Source: Euptelea pleiosperma
Taxonomy: Eukaryota; Streptophyta; Magnoliopsida; Ranunculales; Eupteleaceae
Reading direction: 5' to 3'
Length of the DNA: 64,000 bases
NCBI GenBank assembly: GCA_035048495.1
Contig: CM068541.1
Span: 15,879,929 to 15,943,928, forward strand
Shown here: positions 34,392 to 46,274 of the stretch, one piece after another
How the letters are laid out: each line of letters begins with the position of its first letter
How positions within the stretch are numbered: position 1 is the stretch's first letter
Notes under the pieces: model-generated
Databases searched by the model: none
What the model was told of the DNA's origin: nothing
What the model saw: only the letters and a program-made list of their open reading frames with translations
Made by a program: the position numbers and the translations under genes

Positions 34392-35290
34392 TATCACTTT
34401 GTTCAATTATGTCTTTGTCTAAGAGGTTTTCAAAGAGTGATGCGGAACTAGAAAGAGGAGTCCCTCATCTTGTAACATAAACCCCTAAAGAAGTATTAAA
34501 ATGGATTAAATACCCTATCTCTAATAAACTAGACCTTATCACTAGGATAAAATGGGCCTTTCTTTTTCTAAATTTGTCACAAAATTTGGTTTTTGGCAAA
34601 TCTGACTAAAGAACTCTAGCTAAGGACGTGATTTCCTCATCAACGGCATTCACAATTCCTATGGGACACTATGAATGGAGATGAGATACTAATAACACAA
34701 AGATTTTAGTGTAGTTATATTGATAATGTTTTGGAATAGGTGAAGGATTCTCGCAATTAATATCCAAATTTGTAGGGAGCGAGATATCAGTCCACCTCAG
34801 TGTAGTCGGTAAAATAACTTGGTTATTGTGATCGTTTTGGATGAGAGTGGTAAATCCATTAGACCTTCCTTGTTTGCAATGTGGTGTTAAAGTATTTGGG
34901 AGCCTGTAACATATTCTCCATGTAATGGCTAAATTTATGTTTCTCAGAAGCATATTAATCTTGGGTGTAGATCTTAATTCTAAAGGCTTTGAACAAATGG
35001 GGTTCTCTAAGGGATAAGCATAAATCGGGATAATAGTTAAAAGCAACATGTTTTGTATGGAGATTGACTTTTATAGCACCTAATAAAATATGGTGCCTAG
35101 TGTGTTGAACACAATCCAATATAGAGGTATTTCCTTTTTAGGTTAAGGGGTGTATCCCTATTTGTAAACATCCAATATGTAGATATGAATACTCTTTCTA
35201 ATACTTAATAATATCTTTATCTAATAGGGTAATATTAATATCATTATCACTGTTATTTTCGGTATCACTAGTTTTCCCTTTAGTTTTAAC
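34392..35290 (-). pseudogene. Endogenous Caulimoviridae-like fragment: movement protein and downstream part
   Basis: On the minus strand the same acidic lead (DNDINITLLDKDI) and YSYLHIGCLQIGI segment appear near 35100-35290. A 127-codon open stretch at 34669-35049 then reads ILPTTLRWTDISLPTN, typical of the movement-protein C-terminal part. Further down (about 34392-34460) SLFENLLDKDIIEQSD matches the start of the fragment at 38760. In-frame stops (after DKDIIKY and after HPLT) and frameshifts disable it. Its outer border at 35290 abuts a CTAGTGGGCGGCACGTG repeat. Confidence 0.6.
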
Positions 35291-35291
35291 T

Positions 35292-35570
35292 AGTGGGCGG
35301 CACGTGCGTTGCACATGAGTGATTGTAGGGGCGTATTTGAAAGAAGTGGCAAAATAAGAGAGTTTCAACCCAAAAGGTAGTTTTGGAATATTAGTTTGGA
35401 GGGGCAAATCTGTAAATTGTGACAACTCAAGGCAAAATTAGAGAATCGAAATTCTAAAGTTGTTCATGTAGAGTAGATGAGTAGTTTTTTTTTTATTATA
35501 AGCAGATGAGTTGTTATTAAGGGATTGTTTTGGAAATATGGAAGAAATGGCATAATTTAAAAGTAGGTAT
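35292..35570. repeat. CTAGTGGGYGGCACGTGCG-type dispersed repeat
   Basis: It starts ACTAGTGGGCGGCACGTGCG and continues with GAAGTGGCAAAATAAGAGAG and TTGTGACAACTCAAGGC. It is nearly identical to 36520-36760 and partly to 22640-22750. Confidence 0.65.
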
Positions 35571-35574
35571 AATT

Positions 35575-35890
35575 CTAACTCCTTACAGAAGGACAACATA
35601 CCCCTAACTTATCTTCGCATCTAAAAACAAGACTCAAAAAACATCCTTTGAAATGGGGGGAAATAGAGGACCAAAGAAAAAGAAGAGCTTTCATATTTAG
35701 GACCACCTTGTCGACATCTTCCTCTCTTCCTTCAAAAACCCTAAGATTTCCCTCCTTCCATATAACCCACATAAGTGCAAATGGAAGAATGTGCCAAAGA
35801 AAGCAGCCCCTGCTAGAAAAAGGCTCGTCCACGCTCCCTTGGAAGAAACTGGACACATGATGTGGAACCACAAAAGAAATGACAAATAGT
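35575..35890 (-). pseudogene. L1 LINE ORF2 C-terminal fragment
   Basis: A 98-codon minus-strand stretch reads GCFLWHILPFALMWVIWKEG, then NLRVFEGREEDVDKVVLNMK, the region following zf-RVT in plant L1s (compare WDLLPFAICWGLWKERN at 38400). It lacks a poly-A tail at the expected side, so both ends are truncated. Confidence 0.75.
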
Positions 35891-36059
35891 TCCTTCAGTT
35901 GTTCTTAAGAACTATTGTGGAAATATAGAAGAAATGACATGGAAAGTTATTAAGTCGTTCTTAAGGAACTATTTTGGAAATCTATTATTACTTTAAAGTC
36001 AAAACTTGGGTTGGGGCACGACGTTCACTATTAGTTGCCTGTAAAAAAAATACACATAT

Positions 36060-37511
36060 TAGTTCATTTAATGCCATTCCCCTAACGTACTCACCTAGGC
36101 ACCTATTAGCTGCTTGTAAAAAAACATACACTTGTTAGTTCATTAAATGGCTTTCTAAAAAAATGAATTCATTAAATGTCCCTTTACTGTACTCACCCAT
36201 TATTAAATAAAATATTTTGGTTTCAAAAAGCTTAAGTGGAAAAACTACCATACTAAACTACTTAATTACTTCCCATGCCATTATCAATATAGCCCCTTCA
36301 TTCTCAGTAAATTACTTACCATGTCATTTTATCTATATTTTCAAAATAATCCTTTTTAACCACTTAATTTCTTCCTATGCCATTTCTCCTACCAAAACTT
36401 CTCATGCCATTAATTTATAGATTTACCGCTTGATAAACATTTAATTACTTAACATCTCATTTTTTTCCATATCTGTGGTTTGCACCTTGGGATGGCATAA
36501 CATTCCTCTCTATGTACACTAGTGGGTGGCATGTGCTTTGCACGTGAGTGGTTGTAGGGGTGTATTTAAAAGAAGTGGCAAAATAAGAGAGTTTCAACCC
36601 AAGGGGTAGTTTTGGAAGATTAGTGGCAAATCTATAAATTGTGACAACTCAAGGCATAGTTAGAGAATCAAAATTCAAGTTGTTCCTGTAGAGCAGATGA
36701 GTAGTTATTAATGGATTGTTTTGGAAATATGGAAGAAATAGCATGGAAAGTAATTAAGTTCTTATTAGCGGAGGGTGTGTTCCCGCGCATGCTGTGTTGG
36801 TTCAACGACCTGTTGGTATACATAGTTGTTTCGCCTTTCCCCTATAGGCCGATCTTTTTGGGGTAAATGATTGTTCAACATGGTAGGTATCAAAGCCTTA
36901 AGGTTTGGGAGGTTGCGGGTTCAAGTCTCCAGCAGAGTGTATTCCTACTGAAGGGGCGTGTTAGTGGAGCGTGTGTTCCCGCGCACGTGTCGTGTTGGCC
37001 TAATGAACCGTTGGTATACGTAGTTGTTTCGCCTTTCCCCAACAGGTCGATCTTTTGGGGTAAATGGTTGTTCAACAGTTCTTAAGGAACTATTTTGCAA
37101 ATATGGAAAAAAATGACATGTTAAGTAATTAAATGTTTATCAAGGGGCAAATATGTAAATTAATGGCATGAGAATGGGCTTTTTTGGTAGAAGAAATGAC
37201 ATATGAAGGAATTAAGTGGTTAAAAACGGTTGTTTTGAAAATATGGATAAAATGGCATGGTGAGTAATTTAGTGATAATGAAGGGGCTATATTGATAATG
37301 GCATGGGAAGTAATTAAGTAGTTTAATAAGGCTACTTTTCGAATTAAGCTTTTTGAAACAAAAATATTTTATTTAATAATAGGTGAGTACGGTAAAGGGA
37401 CATTTAATAATTTATTTTTTAAGAAAGTCATTTAATGAACTAACCAGTGTTTATGTTTTTGACGTGCAACTAATAGATGTCTAGGTGAGTATGTTAGGGG
37501 AATGACATTTA
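36060..37511. repeat. 1.45-kb inverted-repeat element with a TRIM in its loop
   Basis: The left arm (about 36060-36480) holds TAATGCCATTCCCCTAACGT, TAAATGTCCCTTTACTGTAC and TTACTTCCCATGCCATTATC. The right arm (about 37085-37511) holds their inverse (GATAATGGCATGGGAAGTAA, GTACGGTAAAGGGACATTTA, GTTAGGGGAATGACATTTA). The loop contains a CTAGTGGGTGGCATGTGC repeat (36520-36760) and a 315-bp TRIM. Confidence 0.7.
36763..37077 (+). mobile_element. TRIM: miniature LTR retrotransposon, 315 bp
   Basis: Two directly repeated ends, 36763-36880 (118 bp) and 36959-37077 (119 bp), share GTGTGTTCCCGCGCA, GTAGTTGTTTCGCCTTTCCC and a terminal GTTCAACA. The second starts TGTTAG and the first TATTAG, one mutation from TG. 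After LTR1 comes TGGTAGGTATCAAAGCC, close to the initiator-Met tRNA primer site. Before LTR2 comes ACTGAAGGGGCG, a short polypurine tract. GTTCT flanks both sides (36758-36762 and 37078-37082). There is no coding space. The internal part also holds GCGGGTTCAAGTCTCC, which looks like a tRNA B box. Confidence 0.85.
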
Positions 37512-38085
37512 GGGTGCGTTTAGTTGCGTGTTTTCGGCGCTCGTCTTGGCCGAAGGTGCGCGTCTTGATCGATAACAAGTGTTTGGGTCACACTAAGGTG
37601 TGCACCTTCGAAGACACAGTGGACCTTGAAGACGCGCGAAGTGAACCTTTGGAGGTTCACCCCCCCCATTGAGTTTTCAAAGACGCACCAATGTGTGCCT
37701 TGAAGGTTCACCCTCCACCCCCAACGGGCTTAGCCCACCTAATGTATGGCCCACTTGACATATAGCATATGTATGATCTATCAACACACCTCTATTATGT
37801 GGGACCCACATATGATCCATCAACTTACGTTCTTATGTGGGGCCCACATGATTTATCGTCCCCGTTAACATGTGAGCCCCACATGATCTATCAACTCTAG
37901 TTATTATATGTGGCCCACTCTAGTTGTGCTGGGCCCACATGATTTATCATCCTTTGTTCTTATGTGGTGCCTACTCTGGTTTGTAGAACCAAACGTCGAT
38001 CTTGACCTTTAAAGGTATGCACCTTGAAGACGTAGACTTTCAGGACGCACATCTTCAGTTGAAGACGCGCTACCAAACACAGTCT
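37509..38085. mobile_element. Candidate non-autonomous TIR element with tandem interior
   Basis: Ends GGGTGCGTTTAGTTGCG and CGCTACCAAACACAG are imperfect inverses. Near both ends GACGCGC and CACCTTCGAAGAC/CACCTTGAAGACG words recur in inverted fashion. The middle (37760-37980) repeats GTGGGCCCACATGATCTATC at about 50-bp steps. No clear target duplication. Confidence 0.5.
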
Positions 38086-38384
38086 TCAGAGGCGGCACAT
38101 AATTGACTTTTACAAATGTCGGCAATACCGATTTTATATTTTCTTTTTTAAATTTTCCAAATTAACGCTTAGACATTTTCAAATATTTTTTTTATAATAT
38201 TTTGGTTCTATCAATTCTTCTTTAATACAGTTTTTGAGTCTACCATAACCTTCTAGTAAGGATTTGGTTTTCTACCTTTATAGTTATGAGAACATACAAG
38301 TGTTGCTGGTTAAACTAGAATTTTCACTAAAATCTAGTTAAAAACTTGGTGAAAAGTCAAAAGGTCACACACAGTTGGGTCACT

Positions 38385-38758
38385 TATTCCTTCTCTTCTA
38401 GAGGACGCATTTTATGGGATTTGCTCCCTTTCGCGATTTGCTGGGGTTTGTGGAAGGAGCGCAATCTCAGGGTGTTTGAGAATAGGGAGTTTTCAGAGGA
38501 GAATAACAAAGGGTTTCTTGTTTCTGTGGTCCAAAGTCTTCAAGGAGTGTCACGGCCTATTTTTGAAGACTCTGTATTCCGGTGGGACATGATTTGTAAG
38601 AGAGATTGAGCTTAATCCTCTCTTCGTTTGTTTTTCCTTTCTTTCTTTCTTGGCGCTGATGTAGGCGTCTTAGCCTTTGGTAGGTCATCTCGACCTCTTA
38701 GGCCTTGATTGTACGTTCCTTTTCGTTTTATCAATGCATTACACTTATCAAAAAAAAA
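38385..38758 (+). pseudogene. L1 LINE 3' end with poly-A tail
   Basis: WDLLPFAICWGLWKERNLRV and FEDSVFRWDMICKRD* (stop at 38609) are the C-terminal end of a plant L1 ORF2. A 3'UTR with TTTTATCAATGCATTACACT runs to an A-run at 38750-38758. It is 5'-truncated, with its tail abutting pararetrovirus-like sequence. Confidence 0.8.
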
Positions 38759-41160
38759 TAAAATGTCAAAAGGCAAACATAGAGTGATTGGAGCCATCTT
38801 TGAAGACCTCTTAGACAAAGACATAATTAACCAAAGTGGTACTGAGAATGAATCAGAAGAGATATCTTGTAAGATCAACAAGATCAGTATTGAAAACATT
38901 GAAAGTGAAGTAAGCATCGATGAAAGTGGGCATGGGCCATAGAGTGAAGAAGAATCCATTAGGTGAGCTCACATGACTAGAAGGCCCCCACTTTGTACAT
39001 CAAAAATTAAAAAATACTACAGATGACCAACACCGGTCGATATCCTGATATCCAATTCGAAGAGAACTCTCATTTGCCAACTTTCTTTTGAAGGTAGTTC
39101 AGTAGTGGAATGGTCCTTCCTCTTACCAAATCTTGACAGTGGTCCAAAATATGATTATGTGCGCTAACACTGCACAGTCACGAGGAAACTCGCAAAGGCA
39201 AGTTGCCACCATGATTGCCTCCGGTTTCATTAGTCAAGTAAAAGGATGGTGGGATTATTACCTTACTCAAGGACAGAAATATTCAATCTTTTCAAGTGTT
39301 AAGAGAGATCAACGAGGAGTCATTATAAAAGTGAAAGAGATATAGAACTCTCTGATGGCATAAGCACCTTGTTTACAACCCTTGTATGACACTTATAGGA
39401 AGAACCGAAGACATAGTACAACTAAATACTCAACTGTTGATTAATTTAAAGTGTTCTGCCTCGTCAAACTTTCAATGGTATAAAGATGTTCCTTTCCAGA
39501 GTCTTTCTTCTCCAAGACCCTAACTCTTCCCTCTAGAAAGAAACTTTACTAGAAAAGTCTGCTTAGCACTCCAGAGCCCTGATGGAATAATACATGTGAA
39601 AGTGCTTGTAGAGACTTAATACAAAGTATTCAATATGTAGGTAGAGAATTGTCTTGATTTTTTTTTTTTTTGATAAGTATGTATATTTTATTAACAAGGG
39701 GAGAACAACTCCCAAGAGAGAACAAAGCTGAGGATCCCCAAGTAAAGTATCCCATCTATGAACAAAAGATTAAAAAAAACACCCTCTAAATAGTGGGGAG
39801 GTAGATGACCAGAGAAAGAGAGGCAATTAAATAGAATGAACTTGGGAATTGGTGTTATTAGGTTGGAGTAGAAAATGATGTCACTCCAAAAAGATTCATA
39901 GGAGAGAAAAGAAATATCACTATAAGCATAAGTCAAAATCTAAGTATTTAGCGAATAAAAGATTAAAGTATAAAGAAAATTTTGACCAACAAAAAATACG
40001 TACTTGTAAATGCAAGCAGACATGACATTCTGCAAATAAATGTCTTAGAAAACACTAACATAAGAGAAAAACTAATCTGTTACAAAAATCTTCTGAAGAA
40101 GATATATCAATTAAAGACTAGGAAATCCCAAGTGATAATGAGCTCAAGAAGAAAATTGTGGTCCCACATGTAGTTGTAAGAAATGTAGATAATTGTGTAA
40201 ACAATATTAATGTTATCGAAAGAAGAAACTTTAATGTCCTTATCAATGAAAATCAAGCGATTGTAGAACACATTGTGTCTCAAACAGATTCTAATATTAG
40301 AAATGAACTTTTTGCAACCTTTATGAATAATATAAACCATAGACAACCTAGAACTGAACAAAATGAAAAAAGAGTTCAGAATGCAGAGATCATTAACTGA
40401 TCACTTTAAACGAAGTCCTTTCCTAAGTCAGGAGCCAGCATGCTTCTTCTTCTTCCTCTTCTAAAGGTTTGAACTTCAAGAACTGAAAGAGACTAAAGAA
40501 TAGTTAAAAGACTTAAAACAAAGAAAAAAAATTAGAACTTGACAACATTAAAGAACAAGACATTATTAGCTGTATACAATTTAAATAGCAATGCTGTATA
40601 TTCTTATAACTATAAAAGTAGACCTCAGGAATTGTATTAGAGAAGAATTGACAGAACCATGATATTGTAAATTTTTTTTGAAAATTTCTACTCTGTTAAT
40701 TCATATAGTTTAAAAATAAAATATAAATTCAGTAATGCCATATTTGTAAATCTCAATTATTTGTTGCCCCATATTTTATCCTCATTAAATGGAAATCCCT
40801 TTCTAGCTCAAATCCAATCATCTTTATAGACTCAACAGGAATTAAAGGCTTTATGGATGAAAAAGAACTTATGTTTGAATTTTTTAAGCCTCCCAAACTT
40901 ACTACCCTAAATGAGTTGACTACAACAAAAAGTGAAAGAAAGGTTTATTAGAGTGTTAACAAAAACAATTCATTTTACTTGGACTAACGAAGGATTAGAA
41001 AAGGACGAGAAGTTGAAAAAAGAGATTGTTGCTCTCAAAATCAAATAGTTAAAGGAATTTGCTCAGAAGTCCAATCTACTTTCTGGCCAAGAAAATAACA
41101 CTTTAGTTTCCCTTTCATACATAGAAGACTTCAATGGGAGAAAATTCCTACCAAAGAGAG
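38759..41160 (+). pseudogene. Endogenous Caulimoviridae-like fragment: polyprotein region with zinc knuckle
   Basis: Broken plus-strand frames begin AIFEDLLDKDIINQSG (38800), like the minus-strand copy near 34430. They continue with VATMIASGFISQVKGWWDYY (39200-39260), a phrase I associate with coat-type polyproteins of plant pararetrovirus-like elements. A degenerate knuckle CKCKQT..H....C follows at about 40010-40040, with a stop in place of the expected Gly. The open stretch 40158-40400 reads NAEIIN at its end. LINE sequence interrupts it at 39658-39935. Stops and frameshifts are frequent. Assignment to Caulimoviridae is by family memory and stays tentative. Confidence 0.5.
39658..39935 (-). 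pseudogene. L1 LINE 3' end on the minus strand
   Basis: A T-run (39658-39671) followed by GATAAGTATGTATATTTTAT is the reverse complement of the usual L1 3' end (ATAC-TTATC-poly-A). The adjacent GGGAGTTGTTCTCCC-type bases and a degenerate C-terminal frame follow. It inserted into the pararetrovirus-like fragment. Confidence 0.65.
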
Positions 41161-41214
41161 GGAGGTGCAACTTAGAGATTAAGTTCTTGACCCTGCATCG
41201 TCCCGGGAGTCAAG

Positions 41215-42275
41215 TGATATTTTATCTCTTTGCCTTGCAGTGACACCTTATTAAGCCACTTTGTGTCCTATCAAGTAACCTATAATTTGTTTCTATTTTC
41301 CTCTCTCTTTTATTAGGTTCACCACTAGCTTAGAGGATACCTATCAAGGCATGCCAAATGGAGGTGTCTATGATTGAGGAATGGAAGTCATAGTTAGAAA
41401 ATCTCTTTTTAAAACATGCGCTAAAAATACCATTTTTTTTTTTTTGGAAATATGTTTAAAACCACTGTAGTTTCAAATATCGTAAAAAAACACAATATCC
41501 TGTAGTGTTACGTTTTTCAAACAATCTCATGAATAAAATCCTCTTTATAATAAATGTTACCTATTCTGTCTTATCATCATCATCTACACCTTATTTCAAA
41601 TGTTGGGGTTGGCAACATGAATCCTATTTTGTGTCTTTAAATATATTTTTCAAAAGAATTAGAAGATTCCTATGTTTTTTAAGAGACCTTGAGAAGTGAG
41701 AGATATGTTTTGGAAACCGTCAAAGTTGCTTATATTGCTAGATTTGAGTAGCATTAGAGGGTTACGTTACCATTAGACTTATATTAATACCTAGTCTATA
41801 TCGGATCATCGGTGTATGCACATAATGACTTCGTATTTTTGGACTAAAATTTTACTAAACCTAAACTTCCCACTCATCGATCTTTTGACATTCTTATCTT
41901 TTTGATCATTTTTTATTTCGTCTTTTCAACTGTAATCTTATTAAACTCGCATTTTTCAGTGGTCGAAGTTCTGTCATTCCACATATTGCTAAATATGGGA
42001 AGAACGGTAGAAAGAAAATGATACAATGGAGCGGTCTGTCTTTTTGAGGAAATGTGGATGTTTGGGTTCAATTGGTTCTATAGATTGTTCAAGGCCAATG
42101 ATTTTATTAAAAGGTACAAAACCATGCCCCATTTGCAAACATGAACTCCACCCTTACTATGATTTCAATTCCAAAAAATCAAATTGGCCTTTGTTCAACT
42201 TCACATAAAAAAGTTCATTCCTTTATGGTGATTTCTAGCTGGAAATATATAAGATATTGAGATCAAATGCATTGG
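41215..42275. other. Intergenic sequence without a recognised feature
   Basis: No domain. The 60-codon ORF at 42026-42208 (KPCPICKHELHPYYDF) has an isolated CxxC but no family that I know. Confidence 0.35.
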
Positions 42276-42279
42276 GATT

Positions 42280-43260
42280 TCAAAATCAGGTGGGGAAAGA
42301 AAAGATCTGCCTGTTAAAAGTCCATCTGCAGATTGAAACGGTCTCTACTTGCATATATTGAACACTAGCTATGGTGGGTATTGGGTTTTCTTGCAATGGT
42401 TATGACTTGTGAACACAATGTCAAGAATGGGACAGAGGTGTAACTATTCTTACAAACTTCGTGGATGATACTATAATCAGTGGGGATGACTGACTCCATC
42501 TAGTGAGCTTGCAAAACACTTGGTTAAGGCATTTGACTTCAAGATCTAGGGTCCTCTGGTATTTCCTTGGGGTAAAAGTTGCAAAATTGAAGAATCTAGT
42601 CATTTCCTATCAATGGAAGTATACCTTAGACTTATTGAAGGATACGTGATTCCTTCGATCGAGGTCCAATAATTATTCGATGAAGGTCAACTATCCCTTA
42701 AAAATCATATGCAATCAGTTATTAGATGCCGAAGTGCATATCAGTGGTTAATAAAGCTCATCTACCAAAGGATTACTTGACGGCCATATCCTTTCCTGTA
42801 GGAGTTGCTAGTTAGTTTATGTGCTCACCTCGCATCTCATGTATATTCTCTCAGGAGAATACTTGGGGACCTGTATTCTTCTCCTTGACTAAGTATTCTT
42901 TATGCTACTCATGGACATCTTTCAGTCTTAGCCTTTACAAATGCTGATTTGAAAGGTCTCCCCTCCAATAAATGCTCTACATCCAGCTATTGCACATTGG
43001 AGGAAACCTAATCACGTGGAAAAGCAAAAAAGCAAACTGTAGTTGTTATGTCATGGGCAGAGAGGTTTGAGGCTCATGTGGCTTGTGACTATATTGGTCT
43101 GATCTGTTGAGGTTGGAATGCCCATGGACACCTCCACTTTTCTGTGTACTGAAAAGAGATTAGGTCTGAGGAAACCTCCTTTTGTTTAAGCATCATTACA
43201 ATTTTAGGAGTTAGTCAATGGACACATGCAACCGTCTGATTTCGGACTCTTCTTAGAAAT
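42280..43260 (+). pseudogene. Ty1/copia reverse transcriptase-RNase H remnant
   Basis: In shifting frames: VTILTNFVDDTIISGDD (about 42436-42490) is the YVDD box with Phe for Tyr, LWYFLGVKVA and ISYQWKYTLDLLKDT follow at the normal spacing, and FPVGVASQFM-like and GGNLITWKSKKA (about 43000) are the RNase H part. Stops occur in every frame. It is a dead fragment with no LTR recognised nearby. Confidence 0.75.
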
Positions 43261-43400
43261 CCTTCTGTTGTCATCCATGCTAGACCTCCAACTAGTTGGG
43301 GGTAGAAATCCTTCTGTTGTCATCCATTCTAGGCCTCCAACTAGTTGGGGGTAGAAATCCTTCTGTTGTCATCCATTCTAGGCCTCCAACTGGTTGGGGG
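43254..43400 (+). repeat. 49-bp tandem repeat, three copies
   Basis: TAGAAATCCTTCTGTTGTCA starts at 43254, 43303 and 43352. Copies 2 and 3 share ATTCTAGGCCTCC where copy 1 has ATGCTAGACCTCC, so the newest duplication involved copy 2 or 3. It sits exactly at the copia remnant's 3' end. Confidence 0.9.
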
Positions 43401-43404
43401 TTGG

Positions 43405-46270
43405 GGGGCACTCAGCTCAGCTTGACACATATATTTTCTCAAACCAGAAAATGTTAAGTCTCATTTTCATTTTAGCCCTTGATCCTTGAAATTAAATATT
43501 TCCTCTATATGTCAAATATGACAGTATCCGTATCTATACCACGATGACAAGATTTGCATGAAGGAACCATTTTTAAATCCTTTTCTTTTTACTTGGTTCT
43601 TAACTTATTACTTGTCATAGTCCTCGAGTCATATTTCCTTGATTAATTTATATTGGTATTCATTGGGAATTTTGAAATTCTGATACAATGCAACTGGTTG
43701 TGTGGGGTTTTCCCTGTCTCTAACTGGACTAGTCTAATTTTCTTCCTTTTTCCTCACAACTTTGTATTATCTGTGAACTGCATGTCCTAAGGGCATTGGT
43801 CATTTACTATTAGCATTGGAATTCATGTGGGGTTTCCTTTTTTCTCTCCATAATCTCTCTTTGTTTGACTTTTGAGTCATTTTGGAATTGAAATTGTGCA
43901 AACAATAGGCCTTGAACTCAGTTCATTCATTGTTCATCCAATAACAACTCGTGCAATAATCAAATCATCTTTAGTGATTCAAGGATTTTGCACTAAATTG
44001 TTGGATGTGGTCTTTGGAATTTTTTGATGCAGAAACAGGGCATGATGAGAGGAATGGAGATGGAGAGAAGAAAATTTGACCGGTAAAGCTTGTGGTGAGT
44101 CAAAGAAGGAATATAGGGTGTAGATGTCTGCTATATTTTGAACAATATATTGGTTGTGATCATATCTTGTTTTCTTCAAAAGAATAATGGACAAGAGAGC
44201 TGACTGAGTGAACACTGTCAACATGCAGTAGGCATAGTGATGCAGTTGACTGACAGCTTGAACTTGCTAGCGTTGCAGGTGTCTTTCTTGTTAATTTTTG
44301 CGATGGGTTGTGTTTTATTGGACCTATACTGTATTTTTTGAGGAAGATAGTTCTGTGCTAGTTATGGCGGTTATGTAACCTAGAGTTTGCCGCTTCACTA
44401 TGAGACTAGTATCAGCTTCATTGCTGTCACGATATAGCTTGTGATTCTGAGTGAGTAGTAGTATATCTGATACATGGAGGAATACTCTTTCATCAGCACA
44501 CGTTTTTCATCCCTATTTCCTTAATACTGTTTTGCGATGAAAGTATGGTTTTTAGTGGCGAGAATTATATGTTGTGGAATACTTGTACCAGCATCAGATG
44601 TTGTGAACTTTAACAGCCATTGGATCTTGATTGTGCAGTAGCTGGAGGCAGGCAAACCACCTAATTACAACTTTAAGCTGATCTGGTATTAGCTATCAGA
44701 ATAATCTTGCTGTTGTGCTTAGACATCTGCATAGAATTGGTCATTCTTACTGAAATTCCAATTTAAATTAAAAAAATATAAGGGGTGTTTTGTTAGCTTT
44801 TATGTGGGATATAAGAGAAAAATGTGTCTTAAAAGGGCATTTGGATGCAGTTTTTTTTTGTGCCCTATCCTTTAGCCAGGTTCAAACCTCAACTGGGTTC
44901 AGACTTCAGATGCACCTTTTATGAGAGTTGTAGAGGTGCATCACCATCATCATTATCAGTGCCTTTTCCCTACTATTTGTAGTCAGCAATATAAATGCCA
45001 TTCAATTCTGTCTAGAGCTATATGTTTTCAACTCTTCTCATATACGGATTGAGGAAGTGCATGAAGCACAAAATTGCAGGTTGAGAGAACTGCATTCCTC
45101 AAGCCACTGCAGCCAAACATTTTAGACCCCTTCACTGGGTGCTTAAAACACTACTTTAGGTAAATTTTACACCCCTTTAATCACCAAAAGCCAAACGACG
45201 GATTAGCTCTTATATTAGATTTACTCTACTGGGACAATGGTATGCTTGAATCCAAAGAACCCCTTAGCATATTAAACTGAATTATTAGAGTATTAGACAT
45301 GCAGAAAATTCTTTCCATGTAGTTCGCGTAGGGGCTGTTTGGATATACCAAAGAACCTAGTTGGCGCTCTTTAAATCAATTTCGCAAACTGAATTTGGCA
45401 AGTCAAATATGGATGTGTGGTAAGACGAGGAAAGGCAATTAGAAATAAACGCATTTGTGAAAATATGGGAATAAGTCCTAACTAGTAACAGAATGAGGGA
45501 AAGTCGCTTGAGATGGTTTAGTCATGTATAATGAATATCAATGACAGCACCAGTGAGAGGAATGTGCAAATCGAAGGGTTTAAAAAAGGGCGAAGTTTGT
45601 TATAACGGAAAATATGACCAAAGACGTGATTAAATGGAGGAACATGATTCGTGTGGTCGACCCCATACTGTTGATCGAGATATGTGTTATTTGTACTTTA
45701 ATTTTCTTTGTATACAATGGAGTAAAGATCACCATCCAGCATGCAATCAGTAGACTACCAATTTGTGTAGATTAATGTTATCAGCATTATAAAAAATCCA
45801 AACTGAGGCCTTGACGCGCAAGAGCGATGGCATATAGAACATTGAAACTTCTTGCAATTTTTTGAAGAATGGAATAATGACTCATAGAGAGAGGCAAACA
45901 ATCCAACTGATTTTCTTGCTTCTTTTGCAGTAACGTCGTAGATATGTTATTATATCTTCCGTCGCCATATGCATTATCCGAGCGTGTTGCAGCCTGCAGG
46001 ATGATGCTAAAGGGTGTAGTAGATATGAAAGGTTGTAAATGGCTTTTTTTTCTTTTTTTTTTTTTTAAATTTTAAATTTTAAATTTTTTTTAAGGGCTGG
46101 GGTTTTTCTAATATCATCTTACTCACCAAAACGAAATAAAACAAAAATAAAATACACACATCAATTACACCACAATGTACCAATGCAATCTTCATAAGTC
46201 ATAAATAATAAGAGGGAACATGACAAAAATATGAACATAGAAACACAGCACTCCAGCTGAATCAACTCTC
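43405..46270. other. Low-repeat stretch with possible 3'UTR exons and an RTE LINE fragment
   Basis: Most of this region lacks mobile-element signatures. ATGCAG|AAACAGGGCATG (44036) to ACCG|GTAAAG (about 44083) and a TTGCAG|GTGTCT acceptor near 44279 look like splice borders in plus orientation, as do CTTTTGCAG|TAACG bases at about 45930. They could be 3'UTR exons of the acidic protein gene. At 45415-45680, ENMTKDVIKWRNMIRVVDP in broken frames marks an RTE-type LINE C-terminus. Confidence 0.35.
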
Positions 46271-46274
46271 AAGT

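Noticed and set aside
36881..36945. tRNA gene or SINE suggested by GCGGGTTCAAGTCTCC
   Set aside because: It lies inside an element with two LTRs, a primer site and a 5-bp target duplication, and no cloverleaf can be drawn.
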